A DNA stretch of 64,000 bases from Cohnella phaseoli (lineage in GTDB: Bacteria; Bacillota; Bacilli; Paenibacillales; Paenibacillaceae). Location: positions 1 through 64,000 of the forward strand of contig NZ_QRDZ01000046.1 of assembly GCF_003386235.1 (NCBI RefSeq), written 5' to 3'. Position 1 is the stretch's first letter. Each line of letters opens with the position of its first letter. A program made the position numbers and the translations under genes. This document shows positions 7,998-16,779 of this stretch, one piece after another. The notes under the pieces were generated by a model. The model was not told the DNA's origin and ran no database searches. It was given only the letters and a program-made list of their open reading frames with translations.

Positions 7998-8822
7998 ATG
8001 AGCCAAAAAACGGTGAAAATCGGCATCTACGCGCTGCTGGCGCTTCTATCGGTCGCTTTTATTTTTCCGCTCCTCTGGGCGTTTCTCACAGCGGTACGGT
8101 CGGCGGCGGAAGCCGGCGCTTACCCTCCGAAGTTTCTTCCGAACGAATGGCGATTCGATAATTTCGCGGAGGCTTGGCAAGCGCAGCCGTTCAGCCGCTA
8201 TTTAGGCAACTCCGTTATTGTAACGACGTTATCGGTCTGCGGAATGACTCTCTCCAGCGCGATCGTCGCTTACGGATTCTCGCGGTACAACTTCAAGGGA
8301 AGGGAATTTTTCTTTCTCCTGCTTCTGTCGACGATGATGGTGCCCTGGGACGTGCTCGTAATACCTCTCTACATGCAGTTCAATTGGTTCGGCTGGCTGG
8401 ATACTTTGCTTCCTTTGATCGTTCCCGCTTTTTTCGGCGGCGCCTTCTACATCTTCCTGATGCGTCAATTTCTGCGCGGCATTCCCCATGACTTCGAAGA
8501 ATCGGCTTACCTGGACGGAGCGAACGATTGGCAGATCTTCGCGAGGATTTTCCTCCCGTTGATGAAGCCCCAGCTCGCCTTGGCGGCCATTATGTATATG
8601 ATCGTCGTTTGGAACGATTATCTCGGTCCGCTGGTGTACATCTCGAATTCGGACAAATTCACGCTTCCGATCGGACTGTCCTTGTTTAAGGGCGCCTATA
8701 CGACGGACTTTACTTCGATTATGGCGATTACCGTCCTGATGACTTTGCCGACGATCGTCGCCTTCTTCTTCGGGCAAAAGCAGATTCTTAACGTAAACGT
8801 CTCTTCAGGCGTGAAAGGATAG
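7998..8822 (+). CDS. sugar ABC transporter permease, MalG/UgpE type
   Basis: A 274-residue membrane protein with six transmembrane segments and the EAA loop EESAYLDGANDWQIFARIFLPL near residue 170. I start it at the ATG at 7998. An in-frame GTG at 7989 lies inside the perfect Shine-Dalgarno site AGGAGGTGA and so cannot be the start. It forms the heterodimeric channel with the preceding permease. The following enzyme gene begins 11 bp after its stop. Confidence 0.95.
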   Translation: MSQKTVKIGIYALLALLSVAFIFPLLWAFLTAVRSAAEAGAYPPKFLPNEWRFDNFAEAWQAQPFSRYLGNSVIVTTLSVCGMTLSSAIVAYGFSRYNFKGREFFFLLLLSTMMVPWDVLVIPLYMQFNWFGWLDTLLPLIVPAFFGGAFYIFLMRQFLRGIPHDFEESAYLDGANDWQIFARIFLPLMKPQLALAAIMYMIVVWNDYLGPLVYISNSDKFTLPIGLSLFKGAYTTDFTSIMAITVLMTLPTIVAFFFGQKQILNVNVSSGVKG

Positions 8823-8833
8823 GGGAGAGCAGA

Positions 8834-11515
8834 ATGAGAACCATCGAGTTAAACGGTCAATGGACGATCGGATACGGCGATACGAAGCGGCGTCCGATTC
8901 AAGTGCCGGGCGTTGTCGAGAGCGTGGCGGAGGACCGCGGTTATCCCGGGCCGTACGAATACCGGAGGAGCTTCGAACTGTATGACGTTGAGGAAGGAGC
9001 CTCCTACGTGCTGCGCTTCGACGGCGTAAGTTACGCTTGCGCAGTCATCTGCAACGGCGTAGAGGCGGTTTCCCACGAAGGGATCTGGGACGGATTCGCG
9101 GCAGATGTGACGGGACTGGTCCGGCAAGGATTAAACGAGTTAACGGTTAAGGTGATTAAACCCGATTTCGACAAGGAAAGCCCGTACTTCTTCCGCTCCG
9201 TCCTGTTCGGCTTCATCCCGGACGTTATGCTTCCTTTCGGGGGCATCTGGAAGGACGTTTTTTTGGAGGTCAAAGGAAGGGCGTATTTCGAGGAAATCCG
9301 GTGCCGGTTCGATACCGAGCATGGCCGGATTGTCACGGAAAGCCGTCTGGCCGGCAGCGGTGTCCGGAGCGGGCTCGTTCTCTCCGTGTCCGTCAGGGAT
9401 CCTGACGGAAACATTGCCGTAACGAGACACCCCCATGAAGAGCTGGTAGCGGTCGACGTGGACAACGTTAGCGTCTGGTCCCCGTCGTCGCCGTCCCTGT
9501 ACGAAGTCGAAGTCCGGTTGATGGATGGGGAAAATGTCGCGGACGTCTACCGAATCAAAGCCGGCTTCCGAAGGATCGAGGTCCGGGACGGAGAAATTGC
9601 GATAAACGGAGAGCCGTTTTACATGAGAGGGGTAATCCATTGGGGCTGTTATCCCGAGAAGTTCGCTCCGAACCCGACCTACGACGAAGTCAAAGACGAA
9701 CTGATCAAGCTGAAAGCCGCCGGCTTTAACGCCGTCAAGCATTGTTTATATTTTCCGCCGTCCTATTATTACGAGCTGTGCGACGAGATGGGCATCGTCA
9801 CTTGGCAGGAGCTGCCGCTATGGCTTCCATACGCCAACGAGAGGATGCTGCCGAGAATTTACGAGCAGTATCCGAAAATGCTAAAGCTGTTCATGCACTA
9901 CCCTTCGGTGTCGCTGGTCAGTTTGGGCTGTGAGCTGGACGCCACGATCGAAGGCGATACGCTGAACGCTCTGTACGCCATGGTCAAAGCCGAGGATCGC
10001 GCCATGATCATCTGCGACAACAGCGGCTCAGGGGAATGCTTCGAAGGCGTAAGCAATTCCAGCTCGGACATCTATGATTATCATTTCTATGCCGAGCTCT
10101 ACCATCTGGACGGGTTGATCAACGAGTTTACGAGAAGCTACAGAGACATCAAGCCTTGGCTGTTCGGAGAGTACAATGACGCCGATACGTACCGGCTGAC
10201 TCGCGAGACCAGGGAGGCTTTCGCGAACGCATGGTGGGTCGATTCAGACGAACGCGTCAATCCGTTGCGGCAGGTCCACAAGGGCTTCGGCTCCGATCAG
10301 CCGATCTACCATCAGGAGGCCATCCTGGATCGATACGGCATCGCCGAAGAGGCAAACCAATTGCAGGACCTGAGCTATCGACAGATGCATAGTATTCGCA
10401 AGCATATTCTGGAGCTGACCCGGAGCTACGACGAAATCAAAGGCTACAATATTACGACGATCAAAGACGTGCCGATCACGACCTCGGGCATCTTCGACGA
10501 CAAGATGAATCCAAAGATCGACCCCGAGAGCCTGCGCAAAGTGAACGGCGACATCGTTCTCTCGTTCAACAAGGATCTGACTAGGATATGGGACAACGGG
10601 GCGGATCGTTTTCTTAACAAGGACATGTACAACTACTTTTCCGAAGATACGGTCGCGGGGCGAATCACGTTATCCAATCGAGGCGCGGATCCGCTCGAGG
10701 GCGAATACGAGGTAACGCTTCGCGAGGGGGATCGCGTGTTGTTCCGTCACCGGGACGTTTTCTCCGCCCCCAAGCATCGGGTCAGACAGATCGCCCAATT
10801 AGCGATCAAGCTGCCGACAGTTAACGAAGTCGCTCGGTGCGAGCTCTCCGTTAAGCTGGTTTATGCCGATGGGGAGTATTCGAACGAGTGGGACCTCTGG
10901 TTGTATCCGCGAGAGCTGACCGCCAAGCGGGCCCATCTGTTCGATCCTGCCGGGAGCTTCGCCGGAATCGAGAGCCTGTTCCGGATCGAGAGATTGGCTG
11001 CGGCTGAACAAGCCGTCCAGCTCGGCGAAGGGGACATTCTGCTGACGACGGCTTTCGACGAAAAGATCGAGAGCTTGGCCGCGGAACGGGGAATCGGAGT
11101 CCTCTTCGTTCAGAAAGGCGAAGGCTTCTTCCCGTTGACTTACAATCCTTTCTACCGGGAAAGCGTCAAGAAGGTGTTCGACCACCCGGCAACGGCGGAT
11201 TTGAAGCATCTCGGCTATGCCGGCATGCAATTTTACGGAGTCGGGACGGACAGATACTTCGACAAGCTGGAAGCGGAGAAGAGAATCGGCTACTCCTATA
11301 CCCCAATCGTGCGGAGATACGACGCGAGGAAATTCGCCGCCGGCGACTATTTGCTGGAGTATCGCAAAGGTAAGGGACGTTTTCTGGCCACAACGCTGAA
11401 TCTGGATGGAGGCCAGGGAAGCCAACCGCATAGCTTCAAGCACAATGTATTCGCGATACGACTTCTACATGAGATAGTCAGTTACCTGGAAGTAGAGGCG
11501 CAAGGGGGAGCATGA
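8834..11515 (+). CDS. glycoside hydrolase family 2-like enzyme
   Basis: An 893-residue protein with the GH2 order: N-terminal jelly-roll sugar-binding domain (1-165), Ig-like domain (165-250), TIM barrel (from about 255, INGEPFYMRGVIHWG), then a long C-terminal region of about 400 residues. The likely acid/base is Glu367 in SLGCEL and the nucleophile Glu446 in FGEYND. In GH2 the residue before the acid/base is normally Asn; here it is Cys. GH2 enzymes remove beta-linked galactose, glucuronate, mannose or related sugars; I cannot name the substrate. No signal peptide, so it acts on imported oligosaccharide. The stop overlaps the next start (ATGA). Confidence 0.85.
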   Translation: MRTIELNGQWTIGYGDTKRRPIQVPGVVESVAEDRGYPGPYEYRRSFELYDVEEGASYVLRFDGVSYACAVICNGVEAVSHEGIWDGFAADVTGLVRQGLNELTVKVIKPDFDKESPYFFRSVLFGFIPDVMLPFGGIWKDVFLEVKGRAYFEEIRCRFDTEHGRIVTESRLAGSGVRSGLVLSVSVRDPDGNIAVTRHPHEELVAVDVDNVSVWSPSSPSLYEVEVRLMDGENVADVYRIKAGFRRIEVRDGEIAINGEPFYMRGVIHWGCYPEKFAPNPTYDEVKDELIKLKAAGFNAVKHCLYFPPSYYYELCDEMGIVTWQELPLWLPYANERMLPRIYEQYPKMLKLFMHYPSVSLVSLGCELDATIEGDTLNALYAMVKAEDRAMIICDNSGSGECFEGVSNSSSDIYDYHFYAELYHLDGLINEFTRSYRDIKPWLFGEYNDADTYRLTRETREAFANAWWVDSDERVNPLRQVHKGFGSDQPIYHQEAILDRYGIAEEANQLQDLSYRQMHSIRKHILELTRSYDEIKGYNITTIKDVPITTSGIFDDKMNPKIDPESLRKVNGDIVLSFNKDLTRIWDNGADRFLNKDMYNYFSEDTVAGRITLSNRGADPLEGEYEVTLREGDRVLFRHRDVFSAPKHRVRQIAQLAIKLPTVNEVARCELSVKLVYADGEYSNEWDLWLYPRELTAKRAHLFDPAGSFAGIESLFRIERLAAAEQAVQLGEGDILLTTAFDEKIESLAAERGIGVLFVQKGEGFFPLTYNPFYRESVKKVFDHPATADLKHLGYAGMQFYGVGTDRYFDKLEAEKRIGYSYTPIVRRYDARKFAAGDYLLEYRKGKGRFLATTLNLDGGQGSQPHSFKHNVFAIRLLHEIVSYLEVEAQGGA

Positions 11516-13725
11516 CCATGGAACGGCTGCTGACCAACAATAAATATTCGGGGGAAGACAACAAGCATTATGAGGGGGCTTATACCCAGGGAAACGGTTA
11601 TTTGAACCTCCGGGCGACGTTCGAGGAAGATTTGTCCGGAGCGACGCAGAACGATCTGTATTGGAGGCTGCCCGCGAACGTAACTTTGGAGAAAGCGCGA
11701 CACCCGAAGAGCAAGTGGGGGCTGTACGTCCCGGGTGTATACGGGGTCCATCCGATTCTAGGGGAGGAAATCGTGAACTTGCCGTATGGAATCGGCATCA
11801 ACCTCTATAGCGGCGGCGAACGCCTGGATATGGAGGAGTCGGATTACGGAGATTTCTCGCGGAGTCTGAATCTCTCGAACGGCCTGCTTACGAGAGCGTT
11901 GGTCTGGCGGAGTCCGGAAGGCGATATTGCCGTGACGTTCCGTCGATATTGCAGTCTTCAGCACAAGCATACGATCGTGCAGGAAGTCGAGCTTTGCTCG
12001 GCGTCGAACGCGGAGCTCGAGTTCGAGAGCTTCATGGACGCGGGCGTCACGACGAATGGTTACTCGCACATTACGGATCGGTGCGGAGCCTATCGTGACG
12101 GCTTGGAGCTATACGCAAGTACGGACTCGGAGCAACGGATCGGCATGGCGAGCCGTTGCTTCGGGGGCGCGCTGGGCGAGGCACGCTTCGAGCCGATGGA
12201 CGTAAACGGCAGAATCCGCGAGACGTTTCGCGTCGGCTTGAAGGCCGGAGAGACGGTGGCGATTCGCAAGTACGTGTGGGTGGCTACAAGCGCGGACGAA
12301 GACTATCGCGGGGGAATTGAAGAACATTTGGCTGCGGTCGTCAGGGCTTCGGCGCCGGATGAGGCGGATTTTTCCGTACACGAAAAACTGTGGAAGGACA
12401 AATGGAACCGTTCGGATATTGTCATCCAAGGGAACGAGCAGCTTCAGAATAGCTTGAGATTTAGCATCTACCACCTGCTCCGGTCGGCAAACGAGAGCGA
12501 CAAGGTTGCCATCGACGCCAAGGGATACGCCGGAGAAGCGTACTTCGGCCATTATTTCTGGGATACGGAAATCTACCTGCTTCCTTTCTACATCTACACG
12601 CAGCCCGAATATGCCAAGAAACTGATCGCGTACCGGTATCGCACGCTGCAAGGGGCCCGGGAAAACGCAAGGCGCTACGGCTATGCGGGAGCAAGGTATC
12701 CTTGGGAATCTTGCGTTACCGGAACGGAGCAATGCTCGAATTGGCAATATGCCGATCTGGAAATCCATGTGACCGCGGATGTCGTCTACGGGTTGGCTCA
12801 CTACTGCGAGGCGACGGGAGATCGGGAGTTCCTGCTTGGTCCTGGCTTGGAGATGATGGTCGAAACGGCGCGTTACTGGGTAAGCCGGATCGATCGAATC
12901 GACGGCGAGTACCGACTGATGGGGGTCATGGGCCCGGACGAATATTTGCCGTATACGCACGATAATGCTTTTACGAATTATATGGTCAAATTCTCTCTAA
13001 GGAAGACGTTGGAGACTCTTGAGCTTGTGAAAACGGCGGGGGAGCCGGACTGCACAGCACCGCTCGGCGTGACCGCCGAAGAGAGGACGATGTTCGCGGA
13101 GATCGCGAATCAACTGGCGTTTGGCGAAGATGCGGAGCGTAAATTCGTCGCGCAATGCGCCGGGTTCGAGGATTTCCTTGATGTGGATTTCGACGTCGTA
13201 TGGACCGACCGCTCCAAGCCTTTCGGTCAGTTTATATCCCAAGAGCGGAACTACCGAAGCAAAGCTCTTAAACAAGCCGACGTCGTCGCGCTGCTCTACC
13301 TGTTCCGCGACAGATTCGATGAGGAAACCAAAAGGAACTGTTTGGCCTATTATGAGCCGATCACGACGCACGATTCGTCGTTGTCGTATATTTTCCACTC
13401 GCTGCTGTACAACGAAATCGACGATAGGGATAAGGCTTACGCCTTTCTGGAGAAAAGTCTGGAGCTCGATCTAGGCCGCAAGGGGGCGGCGGAGGGCATC
13501 CACATCGCCAATAGCGGAGGGATCTGGCAGGCTGTCGTCCTGGGGATGGGCGGATTCAGGGGGCTGGCCGATTCCGATCTGCTCGACGTCAAGCCTAGAT
13601 TGCCCGATTCGATCCGGGCCCTCGAATACAACGTCTGCGTTCGGGGGAAATGGCATCGCGTTGCGGCAACCCATGAGGGAGTGCAAGTCAAGGAGCTTAT
13701 TGAAGAGAGGGGGAGGAAGGATTGA
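11512..13725 (+). CDS. glycoside hydrolase family 65 phosphorylase
   Basis: A 737-residue cytoplasmic protein of typical GH65 length. The N-terminal beta-sandwich contains EGAYTQGNGYLNLR; the (alpha/alpha)6 barrel contains GHYFWDTEIYLLPFY and the catalytic Glu477 in GVMGPDEYL; the C-terminal region has GIHIANSGGIWQAVV, which corresponds to the phosphate-binding part. GH65 phosphorylases (maltose, kojibiose, nigerose, trehalose and others) use phosphate to split an alpha-glucoside and release beta-glucose 1-phosphate. The beta-phosphoglucomutase gene nearby fits a phosphorylase rather than a hydrolase. Which disaccharide is split cannot be read from the sequence. The start overlaps the stop of the GH2 gene, so the two are coupled. 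Confidence 0.9.
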   Translation: MTMERLLTNNKYSGEDNKHYEGAYTQGNGYLNLRATFEEDLSGATQNDLYWRLPANVTLEKARHPKSKWGLYVPGVYGVHPILGEEIVNLPYGIGINLYSGGERLDMEESDYGDFSRSLNLSNGLLTRALVWRSPEGDIAVTFRRYCSLQHKHTIVQEVELCSASNAELEFESFMDAGVTTNGYSHITDRCGAYRDGLELYASTDSEQRIGMASRCFGGALGEARFEPMDVNGRIRETFRVGLKAGETVAIRKYVWVATSADEDYRGGIEEHLAAVVRASAPDEADFSVHEKLWKDKWNRSDIVIQGNEQLQNSLRFSIYHLLRSANESDKVAIDAKGYAGEAYFGHYFWDTEIYLLPFYIYTQPEYAKKLIAYRYRTLQGARENARRYGYAGARYPWESCVTGTEQCSNWQYADLEIHVTADVVYGLAHYCEATGDREFLLGPGLEMMVETARYWVSRIDRIDGEYRLMGVMGPDEYLPYTHDNAFTNYMVKFSLRKTLETLELVKTAGEPDCTAPLGVTAEERTMFAEIANQLAFGEDAERKFVAQCAGFEDFLDVDFDVVWTDRSKPFGQFISQERNYRSKALKQADVVALLYLFRDRFDEETKRNCLAYYEPITTHDSSLSYIFHSLLYNEIDDRDKAYAFLEKSLELDLGRKGAAEGIHIANSGGIWQAVVLGMGGFRGLADSDLLDVKPRLPDSIRALEYNVCVRGKWHRVAATHEGVQVKELIEERGRKD

Positions 13726-14795
13726 TTAATCCGGGGCTGGGCAATTTGTATCGTTTAACGTCGGCTAAATCCCGTTCGATCACGGCCGAAAACCCCACTG
13801 GAGAGCCCGGGAAGGGCGGCATGGCTCTCGTCGATCCGAACGACGCGGCCCATCCGGCCAGGGAGCTCGGGCAAGGGTGGAAGGTCAGGCCATCCATCGA
13901 CATCGAACCCGGGGAGCAAGTGGTGATCGCGGAGATCGAAGGCCCGGGCATCGTCAACCATATGTGGATGACGACGTTTCCGGAGGCGTGGCGGCACTTG
14001 ATTCTGCGAATGTATTGGGATGGGGAAAAGGAACCCTCCGTCGAAGCGCCGATTGGGGATTTCTACTGCAACGGGTGGGGAGAGCGGGCCAACGTAAGCT
14101 CGATGCCGATCTCAGTCAATCCTGCCGGGGGATTCAACTGCTACTTTCAGATGCCTTTCCGGAAATCGGCTAAAATCGTCATCGAGAACATCGGCTTCGA
14201 TAAGCGGATGTTTTTCTACCAGATCGATTATGTATTGACCGAGGTGGACGAGAGCGCTGCTTACTTTCATGCTTCGTTCCGCCGGGAAAATCCCGTTAGC
14301 TACATGGCGCCTTACACGATCGTGGACGGCATCGAGGGCAAGGGGCAATACGTCGGCACCTACGCGGCATGGCAGGTCAACAGCAACGATTGGTGGGGCG
14401 AAGGGGAAGTCAAATTTTACATGGACGGGGATCGGGAATTTCCGACGATCTGCGGAACCGGAACCGAGGATTATTTCGGCGGGGCCTGGAATTTCGAACA
14501 ACCGAAGGGGCAGTACGGAGAGTTCAGCAACCTCTATCACGGCCTCCATCAGGTGCTGAAGCCGGACGGGTTGTATCGAGCCAACCAACGATTCGGCATG
14601 TACCGGTTCCATGTGCCGGATCCGATTTATTTTGAATCAGAGTTGAAGGTGACGATGCAGGCGCTCGGATGGAGAAGCGGAAAACGATTCTTACCGCTGC
14701 AGGACGATATTGCCACGGTCGCCTATTGGTATCAGACGGAGCCTCATCGGCCCTTCAAGCCTCTGCCCGACCGCAACGGATTGGAAGTCATCTAG
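13722..14795 (+). CDS. GH172 (DUF2961) family protein
   Basis: A 357-residue protein with the DUF2961 hallmarks: GPGIVNHMWMT near residue 75, the WDGEKEPSVEAPIGDFY segment and GTGTEDYFGGAWNF near 245. Characterised GH172 members act on fructofuranosides (difructose dianhydride synthase/hydrolase) or arabinofuranosides and work as oligomers of a double jelly-roll fold. It starts at a TTG overlapping the TGA of the GH65 gene, with GGAGG five bases upstream. No signal peptide is seen, so it should act inside the cell. Family assignment is firm; the substrate is unknown. Confidence 0.88.
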   Translation: MINPGLGNLYRLTSAKSRSITAENPTGEPGKGGMALVDPNDAAHPARELGQGWKVRPSIDIEPGEQVVIAEIEGPGIVNHMWMTTFPEAWRHLILRMYWDGEKEPSVEAPIGDFYCNGWGERANVSSMPISVNPAGGFNCYFQMPFRKSAKIVIENIGFDKRMFFYQIDYVLTEVDESAAYFHASFRRENPVSYMAPYTIVDGIEGKGQYVGTYAAWQVNSNDWWGEGEVKFYMDGDREFPTICGTGTEDYFGGAWNFEQPKGQYGEFSNLYHGLHQVLKPDGLYRANQRFGMYRFHVPDPIYFESELKVTMQALGWRSGKRFLPLQDDIATVAYWYQTEPHRPFKPLPDRNGLEVI

Positions 14796-14811
14796 AAGGG
14801 AAGAGAGAGGG

Positions 14812-15462
14812 ATGAACATACAAGCCTGTCTGTTTGATCTGGACGGCGTGATCTGCGACACCGCCAAGTACCATTTTCAAGCTTGGAAACGGTTGGCGGA
14901 CGAGTTGGGTTTCGTTTTTACGTTAGAGGACAACGAAAGGCTCAAAGGCGTCAGCCGCCGAGAGTCGCTCGATATCGTGCTCGAGGTCGGATGTGTCGTC
15001 GCAGACGAGAAGGCGAAGGGCCGGATGGCCGAACGCAAGAACGAATGGTACGTCGAGTCGATTTCCCGAATCGGAGAAGAGGAGCTATTGGAAGGAGTTA
15101 AGCCGTTTCTGGAATCGCTGCGGAAGGCCGGCATTCGCGTCGCGCTGGGTTCGGCGAGCAAAAATGCGGATTTGATTCTGGACAGGCTCCGGATCAAGGG
15201 TTATTTCGACGCAATCATCGACGGGACGAAAATCGCCAAAGCGAAGCCCGATCCCGAGGTTTTCCTGGAAGGGGCCAAGGCGGTGGGGGTGGAGCCTTCC
15301 CGTTGCATTGTGTTCGAGGATGCCGTCGCAGGAATCGAAGCGGCCAAGAACGCCCGCATGAAGTGCGTGGGCGTCGGCAGGGCCGACTTGCTCCGCGCGG
15401 CTGATCTGGTTATTCCAAGCTTCGTCGGCGTCGATCTCTCCTTGCTGGACAAGCTCGCATAA
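14812..15462 (+). CDS. pgmB: beta-phosphoglucomutase
   Basis: A 216-residue HAD-superfamily enzyme. DLDGVICDT at residues 9-17 carries the nucleophile and acid/base Asp pair, followed by YHFQAWK (cap-domain His). Later motifs are LGSASKN (motif II Ser), KAKPDPEVF (motif III Lys) and VFEDAVAGIEAA (motif IV acids). It converts beta-glucose 1-phosphate to glucose 6-phosphate through beta-glucose 1,6-bisphosphate, linking the GH65 phosphorylase to glycolysis. The ATG at 14812 has a GAGAGAGG site upstream; a longer in-frame reading from 14710 would run into the GH172 gene and lacks the family's N-terminus. Confidence 0.93.
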   Translation: MNIQACLFDLDGVICDTAKYHFQAWKRLADELGFVFTLEDNERLKGVSRRESLDIVLEVGCVVADEKAKGRMAERKNEWYVESISRIGEEELLEGVKPFLESLRKAGIRVALGSASKNADLILDRLRIKGYFDAIIDGTKIAKAKPDPEVFLEGAKAVGVEPSRCIVFEDAVAGIEAAKNARMKCVGVGRADLLRAADLVIPSFVGVDLSLLDKLA

Positions 15463-15474
15463 GGAGGCATCGAG

Positions 15475-16650
15475 TTGCTGCGCTATAACCTGGTTACCTT
15501 TCTTTATTTCGGCGTGGCGAGCATATTGTCGACGTTTTACTTTCCCTTCTTGTCCCAGGACGTGGGCTTGAGTTTGGGAGAAGTCAGCAAGGCGATCGCT
15601 TTCGGAGCGTTATTCTCGCTCGCCTCGCAGCCCTACCTTAGTCATCTGTTCGCGAAATCGCGAAACAAGAAAAGGTTCATGATCGTCTACTTCGGCTTGC
15701 TGGCGATTGTGAACGTCGCGATGCTGTTCGTCGACGAACAGCGGATATATCTGTTCGCGATCCTGTACGGATGTCTGGCTCTGCCTTTGATCGGAACGTA
15801 TGAAATTTATATTGAAAAAATTTCTTCGGCAAGAGGCTATATGTATTCGAAAATCCGGAAATGGGGATCGATCGGCCTCGGAAGCGTCACGCTCGTCGGG
15901 GGCAGCTTGATCGCATTGGCCGGCTTCGAATTGCTTCATGCGATCAGTCTGGTTTTTCTGGCGGCATGCGCGTGGATCGTCTACCGGAAATTCGAAACCG
16001 TCGAAGATTCCGCAGAACGGCCGAAGATGAATTATAGGAAAGCTCTCGCCGACAAACGCGTGCTCGTTCTTTTCGCGATGAGCTTCCTGGGTCTTGGCAG
16101 TTATATCGGCGTGGATTTTGCGTTCTCTTCCTATTTGACCGAATTAACGGGCAGCGTGAGAACTTCCAATCAAATTTTCAGCGTGAGCACGGGGGTCAAA
16201 GTTTTCTTGGAATTCGTGACCTTCACGCTGCTGGGGCTGTATTTTAATCGCGTAGACGTAAAGAAGGCGTTCGTGAGCGTATTCGTTTTTTCCGGATTGC
16301 GCTTTTTGTTCCTGTCGACGGGGGAGCTGCCGTTGGTGGTGCTCGGGGACCAGTTTCACGGACTGGCTTTTCCGTTGTTCCTCGTTACGGTGTTCCGATA
16401 CCTGCGAAGCCTCGTTCCGGACGAACTCGTTCCCAGCTGCTACGGCATCGTCTCGATGCTCGTCTTCGGCGTCTCGAACCTTGCGTATCCGCCGCTATTT
16501 GCCGCCATTCAAAACTATGGGGGATACGGGGCGATGTACACGACGAACTTCGCTTTAAGCGTCGCGGTCATTGCGATCGGCATTTTCGGCCTTCCTCCTG
16601 GAAAGCGGAGCCGGTTCGTCGAATCCTCGGGAGAGACTGCATCCGGATAA
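15475..16650 (+). CDS. MFS transporter (LacY-like family)
   Basis: A 391-residue protein with about twelve hydrophobic segments and the MFS_1-like (LacY/NupG-type) arrangement, including a basic RNKKRF loop after the second helix. It starts at a TTG preceded by GGAGG and follows pgmB by 12 bp, so it is probably the last gene of the sugar operon. It may import a related sugar or export a product. The locus thus encodes two transport routes, the ABC importer and this carrier. The substrate is unknown. Confidence 0.85.
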   Translation: MLRYNLVTFLYFGVASILSTFYFPFLSQDVGLSLGEVSKAIAFGALFSLASQPYLSHLFAKSRNKKRFMIVYFGLLAIVNVAMLFVDEQRIYLFAILYGCLALPLIGTYEIYIEKISSARGYMYSKIRKWGSIGLGSVTLVGGSLIALAGFELLHAISLVFLAACAWIVYRKFETVEDSAERPKMNYRKALADKRVLVLFAMSFLGLGSYIGVDFAFSSYLTELTGSVRTSNQIFSVSTGVKVFLEFVTFTLLGLYFNRVDVKKAFVSVFVFSGLRFLFLSTGELPLVVLGDQFHGLAFPLFLVTVFRYLRSLVPDELVPSCYGIVSMLVFGVSNLAYPPLFAAIQNYGGYGAMYTTNFALSVAVIAIGIFGLPPGKRSRFVESSGETASG

Positions 16651-16779
16651 GCGACTGCGACAGCAGAGCATGGGATCGCCTATTCATAAAGGATTCGAAA
16701 CCCGCCTTTCTTCCGAACCGTATTATTGAGATAATGGGTTCAGAATGTTCTCGCGAAAGTGCGGTGAAGGGAGTCCGAC

